Positions 42,763-54,310 of a stretch of 64,000 nt of DNA are shown one piece after another. The position numbers were made by a program, and so were the translations under genes. This DNA is from Asterias rubens (taxonomy: Eukaryota > Echinodermata > Asteroidea > Forcipulatida > Asteriidae). The stretch lies in contig NC_047076.1 in the NCBI RefSeq assembly GCF_902459465.1, positions 4,105,488 to 4,169,487 on the forward strand, written 5' to 3'. The notes under the pieces are model-generated. The model ran no database searches. It worked only from the letters and a program-made list of their open reading frames with translations, and was not told the DNA's origin. The stretch's first letter is position 1, and every line of letters begins with the position of its first letter.

Positions 42763-43222
42763 GCCTCCACATGCCCCATTTCACTGCCATGGTGCCCTTG
42801 AAATGATCCTGTAGAAATTTACAATTTCCTCATAGGATGCCCTTTTCTTGCAGAGACTATGTCTTGGTGCCCTTGCCCTTTCAAAAATGAAGCATACAGC
42901 TCTTCATTCAAAGTAGGATTGCCTCCATGCCCTCTGGTCTTTGCCTTCGTGCCCTTGAAATGCTACAGTAGAAATTAACATTTTCCTCATACATGTAGGA
43001 TGCCCTTTATCGCGGAGACTATGTTTTGGTTCCCTTGCCCTTTCAAAAATGAAGCATACAGCTCTTCATTCAAAGTAGGATCGCCTCCATGCCCTCTGGT
43101 CTTTGCCTTCGTGCCCTTGAAATGCTACAGTAGAAATTAACATTTTCCTCATAGGGTGCCCTTTATTGATGAGAAAATGCCCCAGGGTGCCCTTGCCCTT
43201 TCAAAAATGAAGCATACAGGCC
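42763..43222. repeat. Tandem array, about 160-bp period, 3 units
   Basis: Units begin with GCCTCC at 42763, 42921 and 43083. Each contains GTGCCCTTGAAATG, AGTAGAAATTAACATTTTCC, GGATGCCCTTT and TGCCCTTTCAAAAATGAA plus GCATACAG. Units 2 and 3 are almost identical, so that duplication is recent. Single relatives occur at 15505-15655 (inverted) and about 1848-1925. It lies in ERG intron 2. Confidence 0.85.
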
Positions 43223-44323
43223 TGAAACGATATTTCATATTCTCATTCACTTGTTGGCCATGATTTTCCATGAAAAAACTGTGCCATGACGTTGGCCTGT
43301 TGCACGCAGCTCAAGGATTTTGCTTGTGTACATAATTTCTAGAAAAATATAAAATTGCCTACAGGTATTTACAGCACTGCCTGTATCTGGACGTACACTC
43401 ACAGTACTCGGTATAAAGAGTCATTTTCATAATGCGGTTCAATCACTGATTCACACGGTTTGTGTAAGGCTTCGCGTGTCGAGATCAAAGTCCATTTTTA
43501 TAATGGAACTCTCTCTTCTGCAACTCATTCAATATCCATTGAAGGAGTCATCAAATGGTCGGCTGATATTTAAGGGGTTGTTTTTAATAGTCACACTCCC
43601 CTTGCAGTATCGCTGTTGTACATCATTGTTTTTGTTGCCACATAGGGGTTCTTGAAATGAGTACAAGCGTGTGCAGAATTAGGTGGTGGGTGGGAGGGCT
43701 GGGGGAGGGGATTTGGGGTTAGGGCTAGGGTGTGTGGGTGTGACAGCTAGGTACACATTCCAACTGGGGAAATTGCGTCTAAAAAATTACAAACTCACTC
43801 TTTTGCTTCATTTTAGCGTAATATGTAAGCCCGAGATATGATAGAACATTTTAGATTATGTTTATCCTTTTTATAATTCATCTAGAACGTTGTGAAATTT
43901 TTAAAGTCTTTACTGACTCGTACGATTTTGAAATTTCACCTCAAGTTTGGAGTAATGTAACCGATAAAAGGGATCCAAATATTGACAGCCCCCCCCCCCT
44001 AATCTTGGTCCAGCTATGGGTTGTGCTAAGGGGAGACCACATCGATTAAGACCTGGTCACGCTGCGGCGGTAAAACATGTGTTTACTAACTGGCCAAAAA
44101 AGTGATCCGTCTTCAGTGATTGAATTTAAACCATGGACTTTTTAGGTTGACTGTCAGACAGGATTCCTGTCTTTCAAGTGTAGGGTAAACATGCACGCCT
44201 GCTTTTAAAAGTAGAGTCTGTTTTATTGCAAAACAGAATTGTTGGGTGATGCTAGTTGGTCATCTCTCATTGATTCTATTAGCTACTGAGGCATAGTCCA
44301 ATAACCATCCTCAGAGCTCGATA

Positions 44324-44670
44324 TTAAAAACACTGGACACTATTGGTAATTGTCAAAGACCAAGCTCACTTGCTGTATCTCAACATATGCATAAAATAAC
44401 ACACCTGTGAAAATTTGAGCTCAATCGGTCGTCGAAGTTGCAAGATAATAATAAAAGAAAAAAAACCCACCCTTGTCAAAAGAAGTTACATGTATGTGCG
44501 TTTAGATGCTTGATTTCGAGACCTAAAATTCTCAAAAACTACTCCACTTCAGAGGGAGCCGTTTCTCACAATTTTTTATACTACCAACCTCTCCCCATTA
44601 CTCGTTAGCAAGTAAGGTTTTATGCCAATAAATATTTTCGGTAATTACCAATAGTGTCCACTACCTTTAA
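44324..44670 (+). mobile_element. TTAA-bounded MITE, main subtype (ERG intron 2)
   Basis: It starts TTAAAAACACTGGACACTAT and ends AATAGTGTCCACTACCTTTA plus A. The right part of the central inverted pair is deleted (GAGACCTAAAATTCTCAAAA joins directly). TTAA is present at both edges. Confidence 0.85.
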
Positions 44671-44900
44671 CACTGGACTGCAGGCCTGATGAGGCCAGCG
44701 ATTTTAGCATCAGGCAAGTAAACTTACAACCGTATAAGTCTCTTAGTCTTGTGTTTTTAAGTAGATTTTTTGAATTCAGGAGACTTCTCATTTCTGAAAA
44801 GCACTATCCTGCTTTTTTAACTACTACCTGGGCGGAAGGTAGAAAATCAGCTGGGAATTCTTCTTAAACTTTAGTTGATGGAGGGAATGGAGTGTGTTTC

Positions 44901-45220
44901 TTAAAGCCATTATACACTTTCGGTAAACAGTATTGTCCAAGTCCCACACTTTGAGTGTCACAACTTATATATAAAATAACAAACCTGTTAAAATTTAGGC
45001 TCAATCGGTCATCGGAGTCGGGAGAAAATAACGGGAACACCCACTTTTGTTTCCGCACATTCGAGAATTGATATTGTTTTAATGTTTTCTCAAAAAGTAG
45101 AGCATTTCATGGAGTAATATTTGAAGAGAAGTCTTTCACCATTACCTTCTGTAAACCCTGTAAATTATTTGTAAATCTGTGAACTTTTTTTTCTGTACCA
45201 AAAGTGTATAATGGCTTTAA
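44901..45220. mobile_element. TTAA-bounded MITE, subtype B, second copy
   Basis: It starts TTAAAGCCATTATACACTTT and ends AAAAGTGTATAATGGCTTTA plus A. The interior follows 18671-19047 (ATCGGAGTCGGGAGAAAATA, GAATTGATATTGTTTTAATG, CTTCTGTAAACCCTGTAAAT) with an internal deletion. Confidence 0.85.
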
Positions 45221-45230
45221 TTACATAGTC

Positions 45231-45267
45231 TTAGCGTTTCGACTAGCTTGCCCTAGTCATCGTCAGG
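45231..45267 (-). other. Hammerhead-like core motif, best copy
   Basis: On the minus strand it reads CCTGACGAT, then a perfect 6-bp stem GACTAG / CTAGTC closed by a GGCAAG loop (stem bases 45253-45258 with 45241-45246), then GAAACGCTAAG. The order C-U-G-A-n-G-A, stem II, G-A-A-A-C matches the conserved hammerhead core. The cleavage-site strand (stem III 3' side and UH) was not identified. The TTAA MITE ends 10 bases away and may have cut the motif. Confidence 0.5.
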
Positions 45268-46245
45268 AGACTGACATACCATCCCATAGGTAGAGGCAGA
45301 GGGCCTGACACTGACTGACAGGGGTAATAATACTGTAAGGCACTTTGAGAAGGGTCTACTCGCTTTGTGAAGTGCATAATAAATACACATAATTACTCCG
45401 GTGGGATGGGAGTTTGAGAAACAGGTATTAGTCGTCCCTACTAGCAGGGCTCTAACTTGGGGGAGAAATCAACAGGGCTTGCCTTGTAGCTCAAAACTTT
45501 TACATGGACCAAAGAACTTGTTACAATACAAGAATGGTATAAAAATAAAAAGAACACTATCTGCAAAGTTTCAAATTTTCAAATTTGTCGTTCTCTTTTG
45601 AGAAAATATGGAATGTCTTGATGATGAATTTGTCAAACCTTGGTTGTAATCAACGACCAATAATCAGCCTGGTGTCTTAGACTTTCTCCCCACTGTAAAC
45701 AAAATGATGGCAGCCTATAGATCTCTGAGCCTCATAATCCTTGCTTGTAAAAAGAAACATTTGATGATCTGAAATTGGGGATTACACTAGAATCCCTGGG
45801 AAAAAAAGAAGATTTGGATCCTGAATTCAAGTTCCCTTCAGCTCCCTCTTGTACAGGGGAAATGAATGGTCCTGGCATAATTATAAATCAACTGATATAA
45901 CCATCTTTGTTTCTGTTTTGATTTTTTTTTATTATAACACATCATCTGTCAAGTTGTTAAAAAATGAGTTGAAGATCCAAAAGCAGTCATCTCATAATTG
46001 AAAATTAAAAAGTTCATTTAAAAAAGTACAGTCAAAACATATCCATATCATTAATTTGTCTTCTAAAGTACAGTCGGCCTGTGCAGATTACCCATTTTGA
46101 TTATGGAGTTCCATGGTATGATTAATGTATCATCAATTCAGCTATTTTCTGTCATAATCACTCTGGAAAAATATGTGGTGTACAATGTCTGAAATTCCTT
46201 CCTTTTTGGTGATGGATGGGTTTTTTCTTTTTATGCTATTTTTCT

Positions 46246-46616
46246 TTAAGACAGTGGACACTATTGGTAATTGTCAAAGACCAGTCTTCTCAACACATGC
46301 ATAAAATAACAAGCATGTGAAAATTTGAGCTTAATTGGTCATCGGAGTTGCGAGATAACTATGAAAGAAAAAACACCCTTGTCACATGAAGTTGTGTGCT
46401 TTCAGGTGCTTGATTTCGAGACCTCAAATTCTAAACATGAGGTCTCGAAATCAAACTCGTGGAAATTACTTCTTTCTCGAAAACTACGTCACTTCAGAGG
46501 GAGCCGTTTCCCACAACGTTTTATACTATCAACCTCTCCCCATTACTCATCACCAAGTAAGGTTTTATGCTAATAATTATTTTGATTAATTACCAATAGT
46601 GCCCACTGCCTTTTAA
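46246..46616 (+). mobile_element. TTAA-bounded MITE, main subtype
   Basis: It starts TTAAGACAGTGGACACTATT and ends CAATAGTGCCCACTGCCTTT plus TAA. It has an intact central inverted pair (CGAGACCTCAAATTCTAAAC / ATGAGGTCTCGAAATC). TTAA occurs at both edges. It is in ERG intron 2. Confidence 0.9.
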
Positions 46617-47058
46617 AACAACCTGTTAATAATATGTTTTGTGCGGGTAGAATCTAGGACAAGTCTACGCTACCTTAAGTAGGCCTATAAACATAGCCCT
46701 TGGCAGATTGGTTTTGTTTATAAAATCCATCTGGTGTAGTGTTGTGAGGCCAAGCTTGTTGTTTACTTAAACTCATTCTTATAATTGTACCACAATTAAA
46801 CATACAGTTCATTTGTCTTACCATTCAGCCAGTGACAGTGTTTTACAGAACATTGATTTTGTCATAGACAGGGGGCTGTGTTCATATTCTGAACTCTGAA
46901 GGCTCACTGATTGAAAAAGTTCAAACCAGTTGCAATCCTAAAACAAAGATGATTGAACTGTCAACATTTAGGAATATAGCATTTCTCCTGAAGATGTTGG
47001 CAGTACTGTCAAGACCAAACCTGCTGTTTTCAGAGTCTATAGATACATGTACCCTCCC

Positions 47059-47440
47059 TTAAAGCAATGGACACTATTGGTAATTTCTCAACATAGTTAT
47101 TAACATAAAACTGTAACTGGTAACAAGTAATGGGGAGCTGTTGATAGTATAAAACAAGGTGAGAAACGGCTCCCTCTGATGTAACATAGTTTTTTAGAAA
47201 GAACTAATTTTCCACGAATTTGATTTTGAGACCTCAGATTTAGAATTTGAGGTCTCGAAATCAAGCATCTGAAAGCACACCACTTCGTGTGACAAAGGTG
47301 TTTTTTCTTTCATTATTATCTCGCAACGAACGATTTAGCTCAAATTTTCACAGGTTTGTTATTTTATGCATATTATGTTGAGACACACCAAGTGAGAAGA
47401 CTGTTCTAAGTTAATTACTAATAGTGTCCAGTGTATTTAA
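47059..47440 (-). mobile_element. TTAA-bounded MITE, main subtype, reverse orientation
   Basis: It starts TTAAAGCAATGGACACTATT and ends AATAGTGTCCAGTGTATTTA plus A. The central pair is GAGACCTCAGATTTAGAATT / TGAGGTCTCGAAATC. It is full length. Confidence 0.9.
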
Positions 47441-47544
47441 AAGAGAATTATTACATAGTTTTATCCCCAAGTTTACTATTGTTTATAGTTTATTCTTAAC
47501 AGCACTTTGTTGTGTGCCTGTAATAGGGAGATCGCCATTATGGG

Positions 47545-47640
47545 ACTAGATAGCTCAGTTGCTTAAGCGTTCGAACATTAATCTGGAGGTTGTTAGTTCA
47601 AATCCCATAGTTCAACTCCACAGTGTGTGTCAGATTGAGA
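47545..47640 (+). mobile_element. tRNA-derived SINE head copy
   Basis: GACTAGATAGCTCAGTTGCT, GCGTTCGAACATTAATCTGG and TTAGTTCAAATCCC resemble the heads at 40697 and 48347. Upstream is unrelated AT-rich sequence and downstream is the LINE 3' end. Confidence 0.6.
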
Positions 47641-47719
47641 AAAAGGTCTTCTCCACAAAAACTTTCTTTTTGGAAATATGTTGGTCTGGTGCTGGTTAAA
47701 CTCATTTTATCTTTTTGTC

Positions 47720-48256
47720 AATTATAATAATAATGGTAACATTTATAAAGCGCTTTACGCCCTAACGACCCCAAAGCGCTGTAACAAGAAAAGAAAAAAT
47801 ATTAAAAAGATTTAAACAGAAAACGATTTGAAACTACAATAACAATATGAATGAATTTAAGAATAACTAACAATTAAAATAAAACATAAAAACCTGAGCC
47901 AGTCAGGAGTGATTAAAAATATACACAATTTGGGTAATCTCGAAAGGTGACAATACAACTAAACACTTGACAACTATGATCATAATATAAATTATTTAAA
48001 CAAATGACAATTTAAAAAGATAGGTTTTCAGAGCCTTCTTAAAATGGTTTAGTGATTTTGCAAATTTAATGTCATCGGGGAGTTTATTCCATTCTTTTGG
48101 AGCTGCAATGGAGAAAGCTCTGTCCCCATAGGAGGACAGTGATGTACGGGATGCTTGTGGAATTGTCAGTAATCCTTTGGCACTGGATCTCAAGGAGCGG
48201 GTAGGGGCATATGGATTGAGGAGATTCCTAATGTAAAAATTATCAAATATAGTCAA
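47720..48256 (-). mobile_element. LINE (CR1/L2-like) 3' fragment with reverse transcriptase C-terminus
   Basis: The minus-strand frame 48256-47996 encodes NPYAPTRSLRSSAKGLLTIP, SYGDRAFSIAAPKEWNKLPD and FKKALKTYLFKLSFV. This is the extreme C-terminal motif (YGDRAFSxAAPxxWNxLP) of many non-LTR reverse transcriptase ORFs. The 3' side has GCGCTTTGGGGTCGTTAGGG plus CGTAAAGCGCTTTATAAAT and a (TTA)n-like tail at 47725-47737. The element is 5'-truncated, as is usual for LINEs. Confidence 0.8.
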
Positions 48257-48346
48257 CTACAAGGGAAACTGACTGGGTAAATTTTAAGTGATTTGGGGAT
48301 TGAAAAAAAGAAGAGAACTTGACAAAAGAGTAAGAACGCAAAAATA

Positions 48347-48490
48347 GGGCTAGATAGCTCAGTTGGTAGAGCGTCGGCATGTTTTAACGTAAGCCGGAGG
48401 TTATGACACGTAGTTTGAGCCCTACTCCAGTATCTCTGTTCAACCTCAAATCATTTACAATTTACCCAGTCAGTTTCCTTTGTGGTTTAT
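48347..48490 (+). mobile_element. tRNA-derived SINE copy
   Basis: The head GGGCTAGATAGCTCAGTTGG plus TAGAGCGTCGGCATG is followed by a diverged B-box region GTTTGAGCCCT and the family tail TTCAACCTCAAATCATTTAC and TTACCCAGTCAGTTTCCTTT. An inverted tail copy (GGGAAACTGACTGGGTAAAT) lies just upstream at 48262-48310, giving a local hairpin. Confidence 0.65.
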
Positions 48491-49125
48491 AGTGTTTGAT
48501 ATAATATAATATCCTATCTGAAGATGTACCAACAAATTAGAATAAGCTTTTTAAAATGTTTCTTTTGTAAATTCTGAGTGCCAATTATCCGATAGGCTTA
48601 TAATGTGCATGCAAGTATTATATTTAAGTGGGCACGTATGTTTATGCAAAGCGTTTGTCTGGTCATTTTTAATGAGCATTGCCCTTTCTGCAATACATTA
48701 TAATCAAAAGGGAGGCATACAATGTAGGTGAACACCACCTAATTAAAACACATGATACATTAGCGTGATTCATTACCATTACTGCTATGACTAACTACTA
48801 TCTTATGTTGGTCAATTTAAATTAGTGATCTTGTTTGTCATGACGTCAACTCGTCCCATGAGCGGAACGATGTAAGACAATTTTTTTTCAGATGATCACT
48901 TGCAATTTCGAAGAAAAAGTGGAGTTGTAAAGGTTTAGTGGGTCCAATTATTTTAAATTTACCCGGGGAATGTAGAGTGTATATCTTAAAGAGGAATTCT
49001 TGCAGCATGAATGAGTGTTTTCAGTGATGGGGTAAAGACCACTAAAAGCTAAACATGTAAAAAAAAGCTCAATGATTATCAAACTCATATCATTCTTCTC
49101 CTTTCGGTTTGTGTGCCAGGTTAAC

Positions 49126-49431
49126 TTAAAGGCAGTGGACACTATTCGTAATTACTTAAAATAGTTATTAGCATAAAACATTTCTTGATTACTAGTAATG
49201 GGGAGAGGTTGATAGTATAAAACAATGTGAGAAACAGCTCCACTCTGAAGTGACAAAGTTTTTGAGGAAGAAGTAATTTTCCACGAATTTGATTTTGAGA
49301 CCTCAGATTTCGTGTGACCATGGTGCAACAAGGGTGTTTTTTTCTGTCATTATTATCTCGCAAATTCGATGACCGATTGAGCTCAATTTTTCACAAATCA
49401 CAGGTTTGTTATTTTATGCATGTTGAGATAT
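49126..49431 (-). mobile_element. TTAA MITE, main subtype, right end replaced by SINE
   Basis: It starts TTAAAGGCAGTGGACACTAT with reverse-orientation interior. The central pair is shortened, and CATGTTGAGATA is followed directly by the SINE at 49432. The right terminus is absent on the far side of the SINE as well. Confidence 0.75.
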
Positions 49432-49700
49432 TAATTTTGGTTTTTACCCATACACCAATGTGTGTTAGCACTGTATACTCAGTACTTTCCCGAATCCTGT
49501 GAAAAAATATCACAGGCATGTTACTCGGGTGGGATCCGAACCCACGACCCTTGCAATTCTAGAGCAGTGTCTTACCAACTAGACTACCGAGGTTGCCCGG
49601 CAGCTAGAGGCAGTTCGAATCCTATGTTTTGGCAGCGGGTACCGCAACGATATAATAGATATTAAATTTGCATCGGGGATAAAGAATATTAATTTTTAGA
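49432..49700 (-). mobile_element. tRNA-derived SINE, longest copy
   Basis: On the minus strand it runs from a TTTGCATCGGGGATAAAGAA relative at 49669-49690, through CGGGCAACCTCGGTAGTCTA, TTGGTAAGACACTGCTCTAG and GGGTCGTGGGTTCGGATCCC (B-box), to CACAGGATTCGGGAAAGTAC and GTATGGGTAAAAACC. Members at 13688, 16545, 51290 and 57785 share these blocks. Confidence 0.75.
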
Positions 49701-50109
49701 ATTAGTTCTGTCTGACGAACTGTTACAACCGGCTGAAAAACAGGGTTCAAATTTTACACTGGACCTCATGCCTGTGCATGCTGCCAATGATTTAAATATC
49801 AGGACGGAACAAGTCCAGCGGTCTTCTGTTTTTCAAGTGAATAATAATAATACCACACTGTGTATAATCTTTAAGTTAAATAAGTTATGTTCAAATGTTG
49901 ACTTTAAGTCTGATAAGGCCTTGTTGAGCATAAAACAAACGAGTTCTATCTTCTCTCAGTGATTGATCAAAATGAAAACAGTTCACATGAAATAAACTTT
50001 TTGGAAAGTTCTTTCTCATTTATATTCTGGTCTTGAAAAATAATTCTGCTCTGGTTAAAGTTTTGCGTCACAAAGCCTGATTTGTTTTCTTAATGTTTTT
50101 ATTCAGCGG

Positions 50110-50153
50110 AATGAATAAATGAATAGATGAATGAATAAATGAATGAATGAATC
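50110..50153. repeat. (AATG/AATA)n microsatellite
   Basis: A run of AATGAATAAATGAATAGATG-type tetranucleotides lies in ERG intron 2. Confidence 0.85.
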
Positions 50154-50358
50154 CTCGTTAGCTTTAATAGACCATTTTATAAGCCTCCATTTGCAGCTTA
50201 CTGTATTTATTGTCTATTGATGAAGGGAATTAATGGTAAGAGAAGGTTAAGTGCCTTTTTATTTTTGTATATCCAAGGTTTATTGCTTCTCCATGTAAAC
50301 AAATCACAACCAGTAAATTGTTTAGATTAAAAAAAACCGTGATATTTTGATGATGTAC

Positions 50359-50535
50359 TTAAAGACAGTGGACATTATTGGTAATTACTCAAAATAATTA
50401 TTATCATAAAACGAGTATTCGGAAGAGGTTGATAGTATAAAACATTGTGAGAAACAGCTCCCTCTGAAGTGAAGTAGTTTTCGAGACAGAAGTAATTTTC
50501 CACGAATTTGATTTCAAGACCTCAGATTTAGAAAA
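50359..50535 (-). mobile_element. Half copy of TTAA MITE, main subtype
   Basis: It starts TTAAAGACAGTGGACATTAT and reaches the centre (TTGATTTCAAGACCTCAGAT), where it stops before unrelated sequence. Only the left half remains. Confidence 0.8.
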
Positions 50536-50636
50536 AAGAGAACATTTTTGCACAGACCATTTTATACCATATAGGCCTAAGTTTTGTGTACATCTGTGAA
50601 AATTTATTTCAATCTCACTTGAATTATGAAAATGCT

Positions 50637-51027
50637 TTAAAGACAGTTGACACAATTGGTAATTGTCAAAGACCAGTCTTCTCTCATGGTGTGTCTCAAC
50701 ATATGCATAAAATAGCAAACCTGTGAAAATTTGAGCTCGATTTGTCTTCGGAGTTGCGAGATAACTATGAAAGAAAAAACACCCTTGTCACACGAAGGTG
50801 TGTGCTTTTAGATTCTTGATTTCGAGACCTCAAATTCTAAACTTGAGGTCTCAGAATGAAATTCTGGGAAAATTACTTCTTTCTCGAAAACTACGCCACT
50901 TTAGAGGGAGCCTTTTTTCGCAATGTTTTATACAGTAACTGTCAACCTCTCCCCATTACTCGTTACCAAGTGAGGTTTTATGGTGATAATTATTTTGAGT
51001 AATTACCTTTAGTGTCCACTGCCTTTA
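50637..51027 (+). mobile_element. TTAA-bounded MITE, main subtype, full length
   Basis: It starts TTAAAGACAGTTGACACAAT and ends CTTTAGTGTCCACTGCCTTT plus AA. The central pair is CGAGACCTCAAATTCTAAAC / TTGAGGTCTCAGAATG. TTAA is present at both edges. Confidence 0.9.
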
Positions 51028-51289
51028 AAGTCATGTCCACATTTTGTGTGTGTTTCTATTTCAGGTTTGTTTTTAACTCGTTTGACTTTGCCATGTGTCT
51101 AAAAAGATGAGGGTACCCTGCCATATTTGTCCTTTTTTTTACGGGGATCAGAGTGAGTGTGGCAATGGTCATTAAAATAAGCAGTGGAATTTGTGTTTGT
51201 ATAATCATGCCATCAACCTTCTAGATGTTTATGTTCAACCATTGTGGTACCCACTGCTAAAATATAGGATTCAAACTGCCTCTAGCTAC

Positions 51290-51445
51290 TGGGCACCCAC
51301 GATGGTCTAGTGTTTGGTAAGACACTCTTTTCTTGAACTGCGTGGGTTCAAATCTCACCAGAGTAAACTGCCGAGTAATGCCTATGATTTCTTCAGAGAA
51401 CTTGGGAAAGTATCACAGTATATATAAGCATCGGTGTGGATCATA
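51290..51445 (+). mobile_element. tRNA-derived SINE copy, plus orientation
   Basis: GGGCACCCACGATGGTCTAG, TTTGGTAAGACACTC and GTGGGTTCAAATCTCACCAG give the tRNA-like head. The body is GCCGAGTAATGCCTATGATT, GAACTTGGGAAAGTATCACA and GCATCGGTGTGGATC. Confidence 0.7.
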
Positions 51446-53661
51446 ACTTGATGTCATTGAAAGTTTGGCGACATCAAATTTAAGAACTTGCAGGTCTCGA
51501 AAAAAATCGCCTCGTTTTTAATTATGGGAAGTTGATTGAGATGAAAAATTAAAATAAAGAAAGCTGCTGTATTGATGCCTCCATCTTGGATATGTTAACT
51601 CTACTGCGCCACGTACATTTAAAGAGCGAAGCATTATGCCAAGCATTATTGGCTGCAAATAAATACCCTTTTTTCATAGAAACTGCAAATTGTAGTTGAA
51701 GAAACTATGGCTGCATACAGAAATATGCTCATTTATGCTGGATATTTACCACGCCTGTACTCAGGTATGAGTCTAATGTTTCCCAAATTGAGCCCCCCTC
51801 CCCCCCCCCAAAAAAAAGTTGGCTGTTTGCTACTATTAAGGAGGTAGGATAATTTGTTTACAACCATATACATTTACAAGTTGGCTGGGGTTAAAACAAA
51901 TGTAAAGGCTTAATATTAAAATATTACAACAACCGCTGCGGTCAATTTCTCTCTCAGTCATCCTTACTGGCTAGTTTAAGCTTGTATTTTGTTGTCTCAC
52001 ACCACAACCACCCAAGGCTCACAACCCATCCCAATTATGCCCACCCAGACACCAGTGTCCAGACTGGCTGCCTGGTACCTTTCAATTTTGAGGTAGGAAC
52101 CTGTGACTTCGTTTTTTTCCAATTCAGATTCAAGTTCTTTACAGATGAAGTTGTTAGCTAATTGTCTTGAAGAAAACATACAATATTGATAACATTCAGG
52201 ACAATAGATAAACGTCTGACTGGTCCCACTTGCCAGTTCAGTAAACTATACTAAACCCTGAAATTGGTGCAAGCATTATGCAATTTATTTGGTTGGTACT
52301 TGTCAAAACAGCCTATTAGGTATGTACAGAATAGTAATTGTGTTTGTATTGTGTTTTGAAGGCGCGGAAAAAGGGACAAAATCAATGTGATTCTTTGTAG
52401 GCAACAAGAGATCAATAAGTTTCCCATCAGTAGCTTACTCTATACCCAGTACTTGTTGGTCTCAGCTGTGTGAGTTGGGTTTAGTTTTATCGTGGGAGCC
52501 ATCTTGCTGTATGGAATATCTTATAATGGATGGAGAAAACTTAGCTGCATTCCTGAACAACATGGCTCAAAGATGCTCATTAGTTTACTACAGATGATAC
52601 AGTTTATCACAGAATGATAGGAACATCAACCACATGTGGCTTAGCTTAATGCTTTGTGAGAAGTTTTGTGTCTTGTTAGCAGGTATCGCGACATGCATTC
52701 AAGTCAGTCTGTTGGATTTAAATGTCCTTGGAGGCCATCTTGAAGGACCTTTTTCTTGTTCCGAAATTTCACATTGAACTTGAAGGTAACATCATTTCCA
52801 TCCATGTGTGGTCGAAGAGAAGGATGCCAGAAACCCTATTGATTTCATTTCCTTTTAAATTCCTTGGAGGAATACAGGTGGACGGAAGGAATTCTTATCC
52901 TTTCCCCTGATGCCCAGAGAAGACGCTTTTAGAGATTGAACACAAAAGTTGCAACTGACAGTTTTAATCTTGCTGTGTGGGAATATTTGCAGGAGTTAAC
53001 CTGAATATTTTATTGCCTTCGTGAACGATCTCCAACGTCGACCTTTTCTTGGGAGTTCTATGGTGAGTTATATATTTAAAAATTTTTAAGGTATATTGTA
53101 ACATTGCTTTTGGAAGAGTAAGGGGCCTTGTCACATTTGGCAACTTTTGCAGTCAACTTGGAGGCAACTAACTGCAGTGAGTGCAACAGGACAACTTTGG
53201 TGGCACATGAGTAATTTTGTAAACAATGTCTTCAATGATCCACGAGAAAATACATAAACTTTCCCTATGTGAAAACCTTTTCTTTTTGGAGATTTTCTGG
53301 AGCGGGTATGACAGTAAATTTCCTTGTGTAACATGGCTAAGAGTGACTTTCCAGTCTCTCGTTTTGAAATACATACAGTGTAGGTGCACAGCCACAATCA
53401 TGGGTAGACCATGGGTAGACATCTTGTTTTGTCCATTGGTAAGAATGATAGTTTAAAGCCACCAATGATGCAGTTATCTCAAAGCTATTTGTATATCAAT
53501 CGCTGTGTCGATGACGGATAAAAAGTGCTTGAAGTTGTTCTGAGATCTGCAAAGAGTTGCTCATTATTTTAATCTGTTGTTCATCCTATTGTCTTTATAG
53601 CATAATTGTGGCTTTGCATGTACAACCAATCTATGAAAAGGACAGTTCAGTTGATCTTGTT

Positions 53662-54310
53662 TTAAAGACAGTGGAAACTATTATAAGTTATCACACAAGC
53701 GCGAGTGGAATACGGAGAACATAGCGCTTCTGCGTCCCATATCCAACGAGGCCGAAGGGCGAGTTGGATATGGGACGCAGACGCGCTATATTTTTCGTAT
53801 TTCCACGAGCGCGCATGTGATAACATATCTTCAAGCAAACTTGGCGCGTGACATAGAACACACAATACGCATGGTAGTGATATTAGCCGTGCAATATAGG
53901 TTTTTATCACCACTCCATTCTGTGAATCTGATTGGAGGATTAGCGTGTACTTGAAGATAATGGTAATTATCAAAGACCAGTCTTCTCACTTGGAGTATCT
54001 CAACATATACATAAAATAACAAACCTTTGAAAATTTGAGCTCAATTGGTTATCGAAATAATAATGAAAGAAAAAACACCCTTGTCACACGAAGTTGTGTG
54101 CTTTCAGATGCTTGATTTCGAGACCTCAAATTCTAAACTTGAGGTCACAAAATCAAATTAGTTGAAAATTCACGAAAACTACGTCACTTCAGAGGGAGCC
54201 GTTTCCCACAATGTTTTAAACTATCCACCTCTCCCCATTACTTGTTACCAAGTAAGGTTTTATGCTAATAAATATTTTGAGTAATTACCAATAGTGTCCA
54301 CTGCCTTTAA
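53662..54310 (+). mobile_element. TTAA MITE interrupted by a palindromic insert
   Basis: It begins TTAAAGACAGTGGAAACTAT, breaks at about 53684 and resumes at about 53957 with TGGTAATTATCAAAGACCAG. It continues in normal order to AATAGTGTCCACTGCCTTTA plus A at 54310. The 5' TIR is thus separated from the body by the insert. Confidence 0.8.
53684..53950. mobile_element. Palindromic MITE nested in the TTAA MITE
   Basis: GTTATCACACAAGCGCGAGT, GCGTCCCATATCCAAC and a GAGGCCGAAGGGCGA loop are mirrored by GTTGGATATGGGACGC and ACGAGCGCGCATGTGATAAC. A further mirrored pair, TATCTTCAAG and CTTGAAGATA, sits at 53826 and 53950. It has no coding capacity. Confidence 0.7.
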
